From: Flavobacterium proteolyticum
GTDB lineage: Bacteria; Bacteroidota; Bacteroidia; Flavobacteriales; Flavobacteriaceae
NCBI RefSeq assembly: GCF_015223105.1
Contig: NZ_JADFTZ010000002.1
Span: 186,001 to 250,000, forward strand
Direction of reading: 5' to 3'
Length of the DNA: 64,000 bases
In this document: piece by piece, positions 15,909-25,452 of the stretch
How positions within the stretch are numbered: position 1 is the first letter of the stretch
How the letters are laid out: every line of letters starts with the position of its first letter
The notes under the pieces: model-generated
What the model saw: only the letters and a program-made list of their open reading frames with translations
The model's database searches: none
What the model was told of the DNA's origin: nothing
Position numbers and translations under genes: made by a program

Positions 15909-18698
15909 TTATCCTACTAATAATTTATGAGATGGAGCAAACTTAGTTAAGTTGATTCCTTCTACCGCTTTTTTGTATTCTTCAATTGAAGGAGTTCTTC
16001 CTAAAATAGTTGACAATACTACAACAGGAGTAGATGATAATAATGATTCTCCTTTTTTCTCTGCAGAGTCTTCTACAACACGACCTTGAAACAAACGAGT
16101 TGATGTTGCCATAACCGTATCTCCTTTAGATGCTTTTTCTTGGTTCCCCATACAAAGGTTACAACCTGGACGCTCTAAGTACAACATGTTTTCGTATTCT
16201 GTACGAGCTACTGCTTTTGGCGCATTATCATCAAATTCGAAACCAGAATATTTTTGTAATACTTCCCAATCACCTTCTGCTTTTAATTCGTCAACGATGT
16301 TGTATGTTGGAGGAGCAACTACTAAAGGCGCTTTAAATTCCACTTTACCTTGTTGTTTTTCGATGTTTTTCAACATCTGAGCTAAGATTTTCATATCTCC
16401 TTTGTGAACCATACAAGAACCGATGAATCCTAAATCTACTTTTTTATCTCCTCCGTAGAAAGAAAGCGGACGAATTGTGTCGTGAGTATAACGCTTTGAA
16501 ACGTCTTTATTATTTACATCTGGGTCAGCAATCATTGGCTCAGCGATTTGATCTAAATCAACCACTACTTCAGCGTAGTATTTTGCATTAGCATCTGGAC
16601 GTAAAGCTGGTTTTTCACCTGAACGGATTTCCGCAATACGTTTGTTTGCCTTATCAATTAATCCTTGAAGCACACGGTTTTTGTTGTCCATGCCTTTATC
16701 AATCATGATTTGGATTCTACCTTTTGCAATTTCTAATGATTCGATTAACGTTTCATCTTCAGAAATACAAATAGATGCTTTTGCTTTCATTTCTGCAGTC
16801 CAATCTGTGAATGTAAACGCTTGGTCAGCAGTTAAAGTTCCAATATGAACTTCAATAATTCTTCCTTGGAAAACGTTTTCACCACCAAATTGGTGTAACA
16901 TTTGCGCTTGTGTAGCATGAACCACATCACGGAAATCCATATAATCTGGCATATTCCCTTTGAAAGTCACTTTTACAGATTGTGGAATTGGCATAGAAGC
17001 TTCACCTGTAGCAAGAGCTAAAGCAACTGTTCCTGAATCCGCTCCGAACGCAACACCTTTAGACATCCGTGTATGAGAATCTCCTCCAATAATGATTGCC
17101 CATTCATCAACTGTAATATCATTTAATACTTTGTGAATTACGTCGGTCATGGCATGGTAAACCCCTTTAGGATCACGAGCTGTAATCAATCCGAAATCAT
17201 TCATGAATTGCATTAATTTCGGGATATTAGCTTGTGCTTTTTTATCCCAAACCGATGCAGTATGACAACCTGATTGGTACGCTGCATCAACAATTGGAGA
17301 AATTACAGTAGCAGCCATAGATTCTAATTCTTGAGCGGTCATCAAACCTGTTGTATCTTGCGAACCAACAATATTTACCGTAACACGAACATCAGAACCC
17401 GCGTGCAAAACTTGTTTAGAAATAGTACCAACAGCATTTTTGTTGAAGATTTTCTCCACTGCTGTTAATCCCTGACCTTCAATGTGAATCTCTTTTGAAG
17501 GTGCATACACTAGAGGAGCTTCGATTCCTAAAGTTTTAGCAGCAAAAGTTTGTAGTTTTTTACCAAAAACAATAGCGTAAGAACCACCTGCTTTGATAAA
17601 TTCCATTTTTTGTGGTGTGAATGATCTTGAAATATCAATCAATTCTTTATCACCATTGTATAATTTTTTAGTTTTTGTATTGATCGTTAAAACCGTTCCA
17701 GTTGCAACTGAGTATACTTGTTCTAAAATTGGTTCCCCATTTTCATCGCGAACTAATTCTCCGTTGGCATCTGTTTTTTTAACCCAGTTTTTTAAATCGA
17801 TTCCGATACCACCAGTTACGTCAACTGTAGTAAGGAAAATTGGAGAAATTCCGTTAGTTCCACCTACGATTGGAGCGAAATTTACGAATGGCACATAAGG
17901 ACTTGCTTGTTTACCTGTCCAAAGTGCTACGTTATTTACACCTGACATACGAGAAGAACCTACACCCATCGTGCCTTTTTCAGCAATTAACATTACCGAT
18001 TTATCTGGATGTTGCGCTTGTAAGGCTTTAATTTCTTCTTGCGCTTGAGGTGTAATCATACATTTTCCGTGTAATTCACGGTCAGAACGCGAGTGCGCTT
18101 GATTCCCTGGAGATAATAAGTCGGTTGAAATATCACCTTCTCCAGCGATGAAAGTTACTACTTTAATTTCTTCAGCAACTTCTGGAAGTTTTGTAAAGAA
18201 TTCCGCTTTTGAATAGCTTTCTAAAATGTCTTTTGCTACTGCATTTCCATTTTCATATGCTACTTTTAAACGATCCATATCGGCATCGTATAAGTAAACC
18301 TGTGTTTTTAAAACTTCAGCCGCTTGTTTCGCAATTGCCTCATCGTTTCCTAAAGCTAAATCCAACAATACTACAATTGAAGGTCCACCTTTCATGTGTG
18401 ATAACAATTCAAAAGCAAAAGATGGAGTAATTTCAGCTACTGTTTCTTGACCTAAAATAATTTCTTTTAAGAATTTTGCTTTTGCACCAGCTGCAGGAGT
18501 AGTTCCTGGTAAAGTATTGTAGATAAAAAACTTCAAACAATCTTGTCTGTTTGCATTGTTTGTATCTTTAATTTGAGTAATGATTTCGTTTAATAAATCA
18601 GCACTATCAATTGGTTTTGGGTGTAATCCTTGACCTTTTCTTTCTTCGATTTCTTTAATATAATCGTTATAAAGATTCATTTCGTTAGCTAATGCCAT
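15909..18698 (-). CDS. acnB: Bifunctional aconitate hydratase 2 / 2-methylisocitrate dehydratase
   Basis: The product has about 929 residues from ATG 18698 (MALANEMNLYNDY); the frame extends to 18746, but the extra 16 residues are upstream of the conserved start. AcnB carries an N-terminal HEAT-like domain (about 1-160), the swivel domain (about 170-390; HSRSDRELHGKCMI, GEKGTMGVGSSRMSG in part) and then the catalytic core with cluster cysteines in FIGSCMVHKGDM and ERPGCNLCMGNQ. It catalyses the citrate/isocitrate step, and in some bacteria dehydrates 2-methylisocitrate; no methylcitrate-cycle genes are near. AcnB proteins can also bind mRNA when the cluster is lost. Confidence 0.96.
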   Translation of the reverse strand: MALANEMNLYNDYIKEIEERKGQGLHPKPIDSADLLNEIITQIKDTNNANRQDCLKFFIYNTLPGTTPAAGAKAKFLKEIILGQETVAEITPSFAFELLSHMKGGPSIVVLLDLALGNDEAIAKQAAEVLKTQVYLYDADMDRLKVAYENGNAVAKDILESYSKAEFFTKLPEVAEEIKVVTFIAGEGDISTDLLSPGNQAHSRSDRELHGKCMITPQAQEEIKALQAQHPDKSVMLIAEKGTMGVGSSRMSGVNNVALWTGKQASPYVPFVNFAPIVGGTNGISPIFLTTVDVTGGIGIDLKNWVKKTDANGELVRDENGEPILEQVYSVATGTVLTINTKTKKLYNGDKELIDISRSFTPQKMEFIKAGGSYAIVFGKKLQTFAAKTLGIEAPLVYAPSKEIHIEGQGLTAVEKIFNKNAVGTISKQVLHAGSDVRVTVNIVGSQDTTGLMTAQELESMAATVISPIVDAAYQSGCHTASVWDKKAQANIPKLMQFMNDFGLITARDPKGVYHAMTDVIHKVLNDITVDEWAIIIGGDSHTRMSKGVAFGADSGTVALALATGEASMPIPQSVKVTFKGNMPDYMDFRDVVHATQAQMLHQFGGENVFQGRIIEVHIGTLTADQAFTFTDWTAEMKAKASICISEDETLIESLEIAKGRIQIMIDKGMDNKNRVLQGLIDKANKRIAEIRSGEKPALRPDANAKYYAEVVVDLDQIAEPMIADPDVNNKDVSKRYTHDTIRPLSFYGGDKKVDLGFIGSCMVHKGDMKILAQMLKNIEKQQGKVEFKAPLVVAPPTYNIVDELKAEGDWEVLQKYSGFEFDDNAPKAVARTEYENMLYLERPGCNLCMGNQEKASKGDTVMATSTRLFQGRVVEDSAEKKGESLLSSTPVVVLSTILGRTPSIEEYKKAVEGINLTKFAPSHKLLVG

Positions 18699-18743
18699 AC
18701 TATAAAATAAGTTAATTAGTGTTTGTTGTATTTTTTGGTGGCA

Positions 18744-18751
18744 CAAATTTA
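18744..18751 (-). promoter_or_regulatory. Candidate -7 box of acnB
   Basis: Minus strand TAAATTTG matches TAnnTTTG, 45 bp upstream of the acnB start. No convincing -33 element is seen. The rest of the 262-bp gap to 18960 is AT-rich with nothing else recognisable. Confidence 0.4.
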
Positions 18752-18960
18752 ATAAATCTTAATCAGATTTAAAAATTTTTAATAAAAAGCCTAAATAGAA
18801 GAATTATTATTTATAAAGATTCTATTTTAGTATTTATTTTTCAATAAAAATGATTAAAACAAGAATATATTGAATAATTCGTAATTTAAAATCAAAGTTT
18901 TATTAAATTATCAAAAAACGATATCCAATTTTAAAAGAGTATCAAAACGAAGTGATTAAA

Positions 18961-20070
18961 TTATCTTTTATCTCTCCAATTCATCATTGGTTTTTCGTAA
19001 AATCGATATAAGAGATACGATGATAAAAAAGTGATTAAAAGATAAACCACAGTAAAAAAATGACGCTCAAAATCTGATATTTTAAATGTATCAAAAAAAG
19101 TTTTCAAGAGTGATAAAATCACACTGTAATGAAGTAAATAAATAGAATATGAAATTTTACTAATTAATTCGATAGGATACAAAACTGCACTAGCATACGT
19201 TTTCCACTCAGAGAAAAAAGGCAACAAAAATGCAAAAGCAATTGAAGTAATTGGCAAATACAAAACGTTCCAGAAAAACGGATTTTGTTCGATTGTTAAA
19301 TTCAGAGGAAGAATTCCAAACATTAAAAAGAAAAGAATTCCAAATCCTATCAAAGCAAAAACAGTTTTTGAGTTCTTCCAAAACTCACTAAAATTTAATG
19401 AAATCCAAGCGAATAAAACTCCGATCAAAATTGCATCAATTCTATAAATCAAAACCGATTTTAAATTTAAATTCCATTCTGTAAAATTCGAAATTGCATG
19501 TTGGGAATGATAGTAAAATTTATTCATCCAGAAAACTAGAATCAAAGCTACAATTACCAATAAAAACGCTTTTGATTTGTTTTTGACCCTAACTAATCCA
19601 ACAAAAAACAATGAAAATGGTAATAGTAAATAAGTAAATTCTTCAATAGACAAACTCCAAGATTCTGGAAAAAAAGCAGGTGATTTTGATGCGAAATTTT
19701 GTAAAAACACAAAGTAACTTCCGATATTTTCAATTGAAAAACCAAGAAAAAAAGCGATTCCAATGTTGATTAATAACACCAAATAATAGTTTGGTAACGT
19801 TCGAAACCAACGCCTTTTTAAGAAATGAAAAACTGATTTTAAAGTAAAATTTTCGTTGATAAATGTTTTATACAGAATTGACCCAATCAAAAATCCGCTT
19901 AAAACAAAGAAAAGTTCAACTCCCCAAAATCCAAAAAGTTCAAATAATGTTGGGATAAACGCATTACTTTTTGGATAAATCCAAAGGATATGCGAGCAAA
20001 CTACCATTATAATTGCAGCAGCTCTCAAGACATCTAATCCGAAGATTCTTTGTTTTAAATTGGGTTCCAA
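18961..20070 (-). CDS. Acyltransferase 3 family membrane protein (OafA/YrhL-like)
   Basis: A 369-residue integral membrane acyltransferase with about ten hydrophobic spans. The N-terminal signature LDVLRAAAIIMVVCSHILW (with the catalytic-type His) and the GVELFFVLSGFLIGSILYK segment (in part) are diagnostic of Pfam Acyl_transf_3. Family members O-acetylate or O-succinylate surface polysaccharides, peptidoglycan or lipids; the substrate is not predictable here. It is a single gene with no linked glycan genes. The C-terminus ends just after the last membrane span (YEKPMMNWRDKR), so no SGNH domain is fused. Confidence 0.92.
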   Translation of the reverse strand: MEPNLKQRIFGLDVLRAAAIIMVVCSHILWIYPKSNAFIPTLFELFGFWGVELFFVLSGFLIGSILYKTFINENFTLKSVFHFLKRRWFRTLPNYYLVLLINIGIAFFLGFSIENIGSYFVFLQNFASKSPAFFPESWSLSIEEFTYLLLPFSLFFVGLVRVKNKSKAFLLVIVALILVFWMNKFYYHSQHAISNFTEWNLNLKSVLIYRIDAILIGVLFAWISLNFSEFWKNSKTVFALIGFGILFFLMFGILPLNLTIEQNPFFWNVLYLPITSIAFAFLLPFFSEWKTYASAVLYPIELISKISYSIYLLHYSVILSLLKTFFDTFKISDFERHFFTVVYLLITFLSSYLLYRFYEKPMMNWRDKR

Positions 20071-20100
20071 ATTACTGTAATTGATTCACTAAAGTAATAA

Positions 20101-20125
20101 AAAAAGCTGTTTAAAACAGCTTTTT
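20101..20125 (-). terminator. Terminator overlapping the end of the MoxR gene
   Basis: Inverted repeat 20101-20112 / 20114-20125 (AAAAAGCTGTTT with its complement). The stop codon of the MoxR gene (20111-20113) lies at the tip of the hairpin. On the minus strand the hairpin is followed by T residues. Confidence 0.75.
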
Positions 20126-21064
20126 AATAATATCATCTTCCGAAATTCCTTCGGCGTCAGCTTTATAATTTTTAACGATTCTGTGTCGAAGTATCCCAAC
20201 AGCTACTGCTTTTACATCTTCAATATCTGGAGAAAATTTTCCATTGAAAGCAGCATTAGTTTTGGCTGCTAAAATTAAGTTTTGAGAAGCACGTGGACCA
20301 GCACCCCAATCAATATAAGTCTTGACAAACTCATTTGATAACGGATTATCGGGACGTGTTTTGCTTACTAACGAAACAGCGTATTCGATTACATTATCGG
20401 CTACGGGTAACTTACGAATTACATTCTGAAAATCGATAATTTCTTGAGCTGTAAATAAAGCATTTACCACAGGTTTAAAATCGGATGTTGTTGCTTTAAC
20501 CACATTCACTTCTTCTTCAAAACTTGGATAATCTAATTTTACGGCAAACATAAAACGGTCTAATTGCGCTTCTGGCAAGGGATACGTTCCTTCTTGCTCA
20601 ATTGGATTTTGCGTTGCCAAAACAAAATAAGGCAAATCTAATTTATAATGATGTCCCGCAACTGTTACTGCGCGTTCTTGCATAGCTTCTAACAAAGCAG
20701 CTTGTGTTTTAGGTGGCGTTCTGTTTATCTCATCTGCCAAGATAATATTAGAGAAAATTGGTCCTTTAATAAACTTAAAATGACGATTTTCATCTAAAAT
20801 TTCACTTCCTAAAATATCGGAAGGCATTAAATCAGGTGTAAACTGAATTCTTTTAAAATTCAATCCTAAAGCTTGTGAAATGGTATTTACCATTAAAGTT
20901 TTTGCTAATCCGGGAACACCAATAAGCAAAGCGTGACCTCCAGAAAAAATACTCATTACAATTTGATGTACTACTTCATCTTGGCCTACAATTACTTTAG
21001 CAATTTCTTGTTTTAATGCTTTTTGTCTTTGAACTAATTCCTGAATGGCTGCTACGTCTGACAT
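20111..21064 (-). CDS. MoxR family AAA+ ATPase
   Basis: A 317-residue cytoplasmic AAA+ ATPase. Walker A is GVPGLAKT, Walker B is NIILADEINRTPPKTQAALLEAM (in part), and sensor 1 is VLATQNPIEQEGTYPLPEAQLDRF; this last block defines the MoxR class. These chaperone-like ATPases usually act with DUF58 and von Willebrand A proteins encoded next door. Here no DUF58 or VWA gene follows, since the next minus-strand gene is an acyltransferase, so partners must lie elsewhere. It is downstream of the surA-like gene but behind a terminator. Confidence 0.93.
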   Translation of the reverse strand: MSDVAAIQELVQRQKALKQEIAKVIVGQDEVVHQIVMSIFSGGHALLIGVPGLAKTLMVNTISQALGLNFKRIQFTPDLMPSDILGSEILDENRHFKFIKGPIFSNIILADEINRTPPKTQAALLEAMQERAVTVAGHHYKLDLPYFVLATQNPIEQEGTYPLPEAQLDRFMFAVKLDYPSFEEEVNVVKATTSDFKPVVNALFTAQEIIDFQNVIRKLPVADNVIEYAVSLVSKTRPDNPLSNEFVKTYIDWGAGPRASQNLILAAKTNAAFNGKFSPDIEDVKAVAVGILRHRIVKNYKADAEGISEDDIIKKLF

Positions 21065-21120
21065 ATTGAATTTAGAATTTAGAATTCGAAAAATTAATCT
21101 TAATTATTAAACCTCTAAAA

Positions 21121-21151
21121 TAATAAAAAACCCTCTGAAAACTCAAAGGGT
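21121..21151 (-). terminator. Terminator behind the surA-like gene
   Basis: Stem 21128-21137 / 21142-21151 (AACCCTCTGA with TCAAAGGGTT, near-perfect). The minus strand continues into TTTT. Confidence 0.75.
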
Positions 21152-21159
21152 TAGTCAAT

Positions 21160-22518
21160 TTATTTTTTTAACCAATTGTTAGCAAAATTGCAATCTTTAT
21201 AATCATCTGAAATCTTAATGTAAGTTTCTTTGATTTTTTCTTCACTCCATTTAGCAATTACTTTAATTTGCTTATCTCTAAGAGCTAATTCTTTAATTTT
21301 TAAATAATCTTTAGAAAAATCAGCAGTATGTTCTTCTGATCTATTGTTTACTGTAATGATTTTATAAAATTTGGCACCTCCACCTTTTTCTTCATCTAAA
21401 ATTGGTAACGAAACATCACCATCTTTTAAAGAAGAAACCTGAGCATACAATGCAGGATCCATTTTTGTTAATTCAAAACGAGGCTCCATGGTTCTTGGAT
21501 TTAATAATACCCCACCATTATTTTTGGTTTCTTTTTCATCGGATGATGATTTAGCAGCATCAGCAAATGTAATTTCTTTGTTTAATACTTTTGTTCGAAT
21601 AGCTTCAATTTTAGCTTTAGCATCCTTCATTGCTTGAGTTGAAACTTTAGGAGACATTAAAATGTGTCGTAACTCTACTTCTTGACCTTTAATTTTTTCT
21701 ACCATGATAATATGATATCCAAATTCCGTTTCAAATGGCTCAGAAATTTCTCCTTCAGCTAGGCTAAACGCAACTTCTTTGAATTCTTTAACAAATCCTG
21801 TTTTTCTATTAATTTTATAAAACCCTCCATTTGAACTTGACCCTGGATCTTCTGAAAACAAAACAGCTTTACTAAAAAAACTAGAGCCATTTAATACATC
21901 CTGACGAATTTCTTTCAGTTTATCAACAATTCTTTTCTTTTCTTCTTCTGTAATAACTGGTTTAACTACTATTTGAGCTACTTCCATTTCCGCTCCAAAA
22001 GTTGGAATTTCATCAGTTGGAATTCCTTTAAAGAAATTTCTAACTTCTTCAGGAGTAATCGTAACATCATCTACAATTTTCTTTTGCATCTGAGAAGTTA
22101 GCTTGTTCATTTTGATAATTTCAAAGAAATAAGATTTAAATTCATCTAAATTTTTCTTTTTATAAAACTTAACCACTTTTTCAAGTGAACCAACTTGCTC
22201 AACCATAGCATCAAGTTGTTCATTCATGTAGCTGTTAACTTCTGCATCTGTAACTACAATACTATCCTGAATAGCGTGGTGTGCATATAATTTATCTTCT
22301 AATTGTTTACCAAATAATTCGCAACGTGTAATATTTTTGGTATCAATTCCTTGTGCTCTTAATTGAATTAATTCTAAATCAATATCTGAATCTAATACTA
22401 CATAATCTCCTACAACTCCTATTACCCCATCCACTTTTTCTCGTTTTGTCTGAGCAAAAACTGTGGTTGATACTAAAATTAAAAAGGAAAAAAGGAATTT
22501 TTTATTTATAAATTTCAT
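21160..22518 (-). CDS. SurA-like periplasmic peptidyl-prolyl isomerase
   Basis: The product has 452 residues from ATG 22518 (MKFINKKFLFSF), opening with a signal peptide ending VFAQ. The start lies inside the 3' end of the upstream gene (17-bp overlap), which implies translational coupling. A SurA_N-like chaperone domain (VDGVIGVVGDYVVLDSDIDLE in part) is followed by two parvulin-type PPIase domains. The first has FSEDPGSSSNGGFYKINRKTGFVKEF and GYHIIMVEKI. The second is more divergent (SSSDEKETKNNGGVL). SurA delivers outer-membrane proteins to the BAM complex. It is the third gene of a folding-factor operon. Confidence 0.92.
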   Translation of the reverse strand: MKFINKKFLFSFLILVSTTVFAQTKREKVDGVIGVVGDYVVLDSDIDLELIQLRAQGIDTKNITRCELFGKQLEDKLYAHHAIQDSIVVTDAEVNSYMNEQLDAMVEQVGSLEKVVKFYKKKNLDEFKSYFFEIIKMNKLTSQMQKKIVDDVTITPEEVRNFFKGIPTDEIPTFGAEMEVAQIVVKPVITEEEKKRIVDKLKEIRQDVLNGSSFFSKAVLFSEDPGSSSNGGFYKINRKTGFVKEFKEVAFSLAEGEISEPFETEFGYHIIMVEKIKGQEVELRHILMSPKVSTQAMKDAKAKIEAIRTKVLNKEITFADAAKSSSDEKETKNNGGVLLNPRTMEPRFELTKMDPALYAQVSSLKDGDVSLPILDEEKGGGAKFYKIITVNNRSEEHTADFSKDYLKIKELALRDKQIKVIAKWSEEKIKETYIKISDDYKDCNFANNWLKK

Positions 22519-23353
22519 ACTTGTTGTCTTTAATGGCGTCATTCGTAATCTCTTTTTCTATTGTATTTATTAAATCTAATTTTCTATTATTAATGATAAT
22601 TTGTTTTATTGTGGGCTTTAAAAACTCTAAAGGTGTTGGACTGTCTTTTGGCAAAACATTATTCACTTTAACCAACCAAACCGTTGTAGAATCTGGATAT
22701 TGAAAATTCATTCCGCTTGAAATATATTTTTGCTTATTCTCTAAATTAATAAACGGAATTTTCTCATAAACCTGATTAATATCCACCCAAATAGAATCAT
22801 TAAAAGCATAACTTTTGAATTGAACCGCAAGCTGTTCTAACTCTTTTCTATCTTTTTTGGTAAAGGAACTAAACTTTGATTTAATTTTTGCGAATTTTGG
22901 ATTTTCTTTAACTAAATTAATATATCGAAGTTTTACCAACTCTGAAGAATTTTTAAAATACTGTTTATTTTTTGCATAATATGCTTCAATCTGAACCTCA
23001 GTAACAACTGTATCTATTTGTCTGATTACTAAACTCTCAATATAATCTTTTGTATATAAATCAACTTTATATTGATCTATTAAAGCACTAAACTCAGAGA
23101 CTTTATCTTTACCAATATTACGCTGTGCTGCTTCAAATAATAATTTTTGTGTAGCCCATCTATCAATAAAAGATTTTACAATAGCAATACTATCTTTTTT
23201 TGAAGTTCCTTTTGGTACTAAATCTATAATATCATCTTGAAATAAATAATTTTCACCAACACGCGCAATGGCCTTAGGCTTCTTTGGTGCTCTAAAATAA
23301 TCGCACGAAACAACCATAGTGCTAAGTAAAAATATTGTTATCCAAAATCTCAT
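22502..23353 (-). CDS. Lipoprotein with SurA-N-like chaperone region, no PPIase domain
   Basis: A 283-residue lipoprotein: signal peptide with lipobox VVSC (Cys17), then a helical region resembling the N-terminal chaperone domain of SurA/PpiD (AIARVGENYLFQDDIIDLVPKG in part). No parvulin signature is visible. A Lys-rich middle (about 145-185) is followed by a mixed region. It lies 4 bp downstream of a double-parvulin PPIase gene and overlaps the surA-like gene, so it is part of a periplasmic outer-membrane-protein folding module. Membrane anchoring through the lipid suggests a docking role; this is inference from context. Confidence 0.75.
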   Translation of the reverse strand: MRFWITIFLLSTMVVSCDYFRAPKKPKAIARVGENYLFQDDIIDLVPKGTSKKDSIAIVKSFIDRWATQKLLFEAAQRNIGKDKVSEFSALIDQYKVDLYTKDYIESLVIRQIDTVVTEVQIEAYYAKNKQYFKNSSELVKLRYINLVKENPKFAKIKSKFSSFTKKDRKELEQLAVQFKSYAFNDSIWVDINQVYEKIPFINLENKQKYISSGMNFQYPDSTTVWLVKVNNVLPKDSPTPLEFLKPTIKQIIINNRKLDLINTIEKEITNDAIKDNKYEIYK

Positions 23354-23357
23354 ATGA

Positions 23358-25325
23358 CTATTTTGCTAATTGCTGTTTTACTTTTGCAAAAACATCAGTA
23401 TTTACTTTGATTTGGAATTCCCTTTTCAATTCATCAACCCAATTGTTTTCCAAATATTGTTGGTAATCGCTAATTACTTTTCCTTTACAATCTGCAAATT
23501 CTTTCGGCCCCGCATCTTTTGTACTCTTTACCTTAACCGCAAAGTAATATTTATCTTTTGAAACCACTGAAGTTACACCAGTTGTAACATTTGGATATTG
23601 CGATAAAACATCATAATCTTCTTCATATAAACCTGATTTAACCATGATATTCACCTTACCATCTTTATTTAATTTCTCTTTGATATAATCGATAGATTTT
23701 CCTTTTTTAAGGAAACTTTGTGCTTTTTCAATTGTAGCTTTATCAGTTGATGATAAAATATCTACATCATGTCTTTTTTTCCACTGATAGTTTTGAATGT
23801 TGGCTTTATGGAAATTCATTAAACCTGTTGTATCGGATTTAGCTCTGTTCCAAATTTCTTTTTCCATCAAATCGAATAACAATAAACCATCACGATATTC
23901 ATCCATCACATATCTAAACTCAGGAAATTCATTTTCTAAATTTTCATTGTAATAACTAATCAACTGCTCGTCTGTAAATTTCTCGAACAACTCATCAGTT
24001 AATTTAGCAATTGGTTTTGTTTTAATATTAGCTTTCTGTTGCGAATACACAAAATTAAGGAACGTTGGTGAAGTTATTTTCTTTGTTTTATCAATAGTTA
24101 AAACCGTTACATTTCCTTCTTTAGTATTTGCTGGTACTTGCCAAGTTTGAGAATAAAATTCATCCGTAATTGACTTTTTAACTTGAGCCAATGCTTTAGC
24201 ATCTTTAGCAACAGTATATTTTGTTCTTAATTTTTTAGCTAATGAATTTGTAATCAATAAAGAACGCTCGTCTTTTCTAATTTTATCTTCTAATTCCCCT
24301 TTCATATCGTCAAAAGAACGAACCGGATGTTTCTCAATCAATTTAATAATATGCCATCCAAATTGCGATTGAAACGGTGCTGATATATCATCTTTTTTAG
24401 CCAAACTAAAAGCTACATTTTCAAATTCTTCAGAACTCAATTGTCCTGAACCAAAACGTTGTAAAACACCACCCTTTGGAGCAGAAGATTTATCTTCAGA
24501 AAATTGCTGAGCTAAACTCTCAAAATTTTCACCTTGTTGAATTTTTTTATAAATATCTTCAATAGTAGCTTTTGCTTTTTCCTGTTGGGCAGCATCAGAA
24601 ACATTAGGCTTAACAATCATAATGTGAGCCACAGTAACTTCTCCTCTATTTGCTCTTTTATCCACTACTTTTACAATATGATATCCAAAACGAGTACGGA
24701 ATGGTTTTGAAACCTGTCCAACATTAGTTTTAAAAGCAGCATTTTCAAACGGATACACCATTCTAAAAGCCGAAAAATAACCTAAATCACCATTATTTTC
24801 TTTTACCGATGGATCCTCAGATGTTTGTTTTGCAACAGTTACGAAGTCTTCTCCAGCATCTAATCTTTTTTTGATATCTAAAATTTTGTTGTAAGCTTTT
24901 AAAGTATCTTGAGGTGATGCGCCTTCGTCAACTAAAATTAAAATATGAGACGCTCTAACTTCTTGTTGCATTCTATCATAAGCTTCGCGAACCAATTCGT
25001 TTGTAACTTTAGAATCGTTTACATAATTCTTAGACAATTGATTTCTATATGATTTCAATTCGTTTTGATACGAAGTTCCGTTTTGCAAACCTATTTTATT
25101 CGCTTTTTCAACTTTTAATTTGTATCCTAAAAACAAATCCAAATATTTGTCTAAATCTTTCTGAGAATCATCCTTAACTAAATCTAAATTTTTATTATAA
25201 ACTCTAATAAATTCATCTGTGTAATACGGATGATTATCAATCGTAAACAATACTTCTTTCGTTTGGGCAAACAAAAACGATTGAACAAGTAAAAAACCAA
25301 AAATAAGTAGGCGATTAATTTTCAT
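23358..25325 (-). CDS. Periplasmic peptidyl-prolyl isomerase with two parvulin domains
   Basis: A 655-residue secreted PPIase with a signal peptide ending LFAQ. The N-terminal helical chaperone region runs to about residue 120. Two parvulin domains follow (about 120-220 and 230-330). Each has the ASHILI / VAHIMI strand, the DPSVKENNGDLGYF / DKSSAPKGGVLQRFG loop and a GYHIVKVVD / GWHIIKLIE end. The C-terminal about 300 residues are helical and Lys-rich with no assigned domain. It is the first gene of the operon, with a canonical promoter directly upstream. Its likely role is outer-membrane protein biogenesis, by family. Confidence 0.92.
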   Translation of the reverse strand: MKINRLLIFGFLLVQSFLFAQTKEVLFTIDNHPYYTDEFIRVYNKNLDLVKDDSQKDLDKYLDLFLGYKLKVEKANKIGLQNGTSYQNELKSYRNQLSKNYVNDSKVTNELVREAYDRMQQEVRASHILILVDEGASPQDTLKAYNKILDIKKRLDAGEDFVTVAKQTSEDPSVKENNGDLGYFSAFRMVYPFENAAFKTNVGQVSKPFRTRFGYHIVKVVDKRANRGEVTVAHIMIVKPNVSDAAQQEKAKATIEDIYKKIQQGENFESLAQQFSEDKSSAPKGGVLQRFGSGQLSSEEFENVAFSLAKKDDISAPFQSQFGWHIIKLIEKHPVRSFDDMKGELEDKIRKDERSLLITNSLAKKLRTKYTVAKDAKALAQVKKSITDEFYSQTWQVPANTKEGNVTVLTIDKTKKITSPTFLNFVYSQQKANIKTKPIAKLTDELFEKFTDEQLISYYNENLENEFPEFRYVMDEYRDGLLLFDLMEKEIWNRAKSDTTGLMNFHKANIQNYQWKKRHDVDILSSTDKATIEKAQSFLKKGKSIDYIKEKLNKDGKVNIMVKSGLYEEDYDVLSQYPNVTTGVTSVVSKDKYYFAVKVKSTKDAGPKEFADCKGKVISDYQQYLENNWVDELKREFQIKVNTDVFAKVKQQLAK

Positions 25326-25355
25326 ATTAATTTATACATTTTAAGTTGTAATCGA

Positions 25356-25386
25356 CAAAAATAACAATTCGAGACTATTCCACAAC
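25356..25386 (-). promoter_or_regulatory. Bacteroidetes-type promoter of the PPIase operon
   Basis: On the minus strand TATTTTTG (25356-25363) matches TAnnTTTG. A TTG (25383-25385) lies exactly 19 bp upstream. The predicted leader is about 25 nt. Confidence 0.65.
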
Positions 25387-25428
25387 ATTTATAAGCGACT
25401 ATTAACAGAAATTTCTGCAAAAAAAAGT

Positions 25429-25436
25429 TACTTTTG
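25429..25436 (+). promoter_or_regulatory. Candidate -7 box of prfC
   Basis: TACTTTTG matches TAnnTTTG, 16 bp before the prfC start. It is divergent from the PPIase operon promoter. No -33 TTG is seen at the expected distance. Confidence 0.45.
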
Positions 25437-25452
25437 CACAAAATTTTGAATA

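Noticed and set aside
14403..17898. Several frames of 60-101 codons inside the two aconitase genes, on both strands
   Set aside because: Shadows of conserved coding sequence; none has a promoter, a terminator or a domain.
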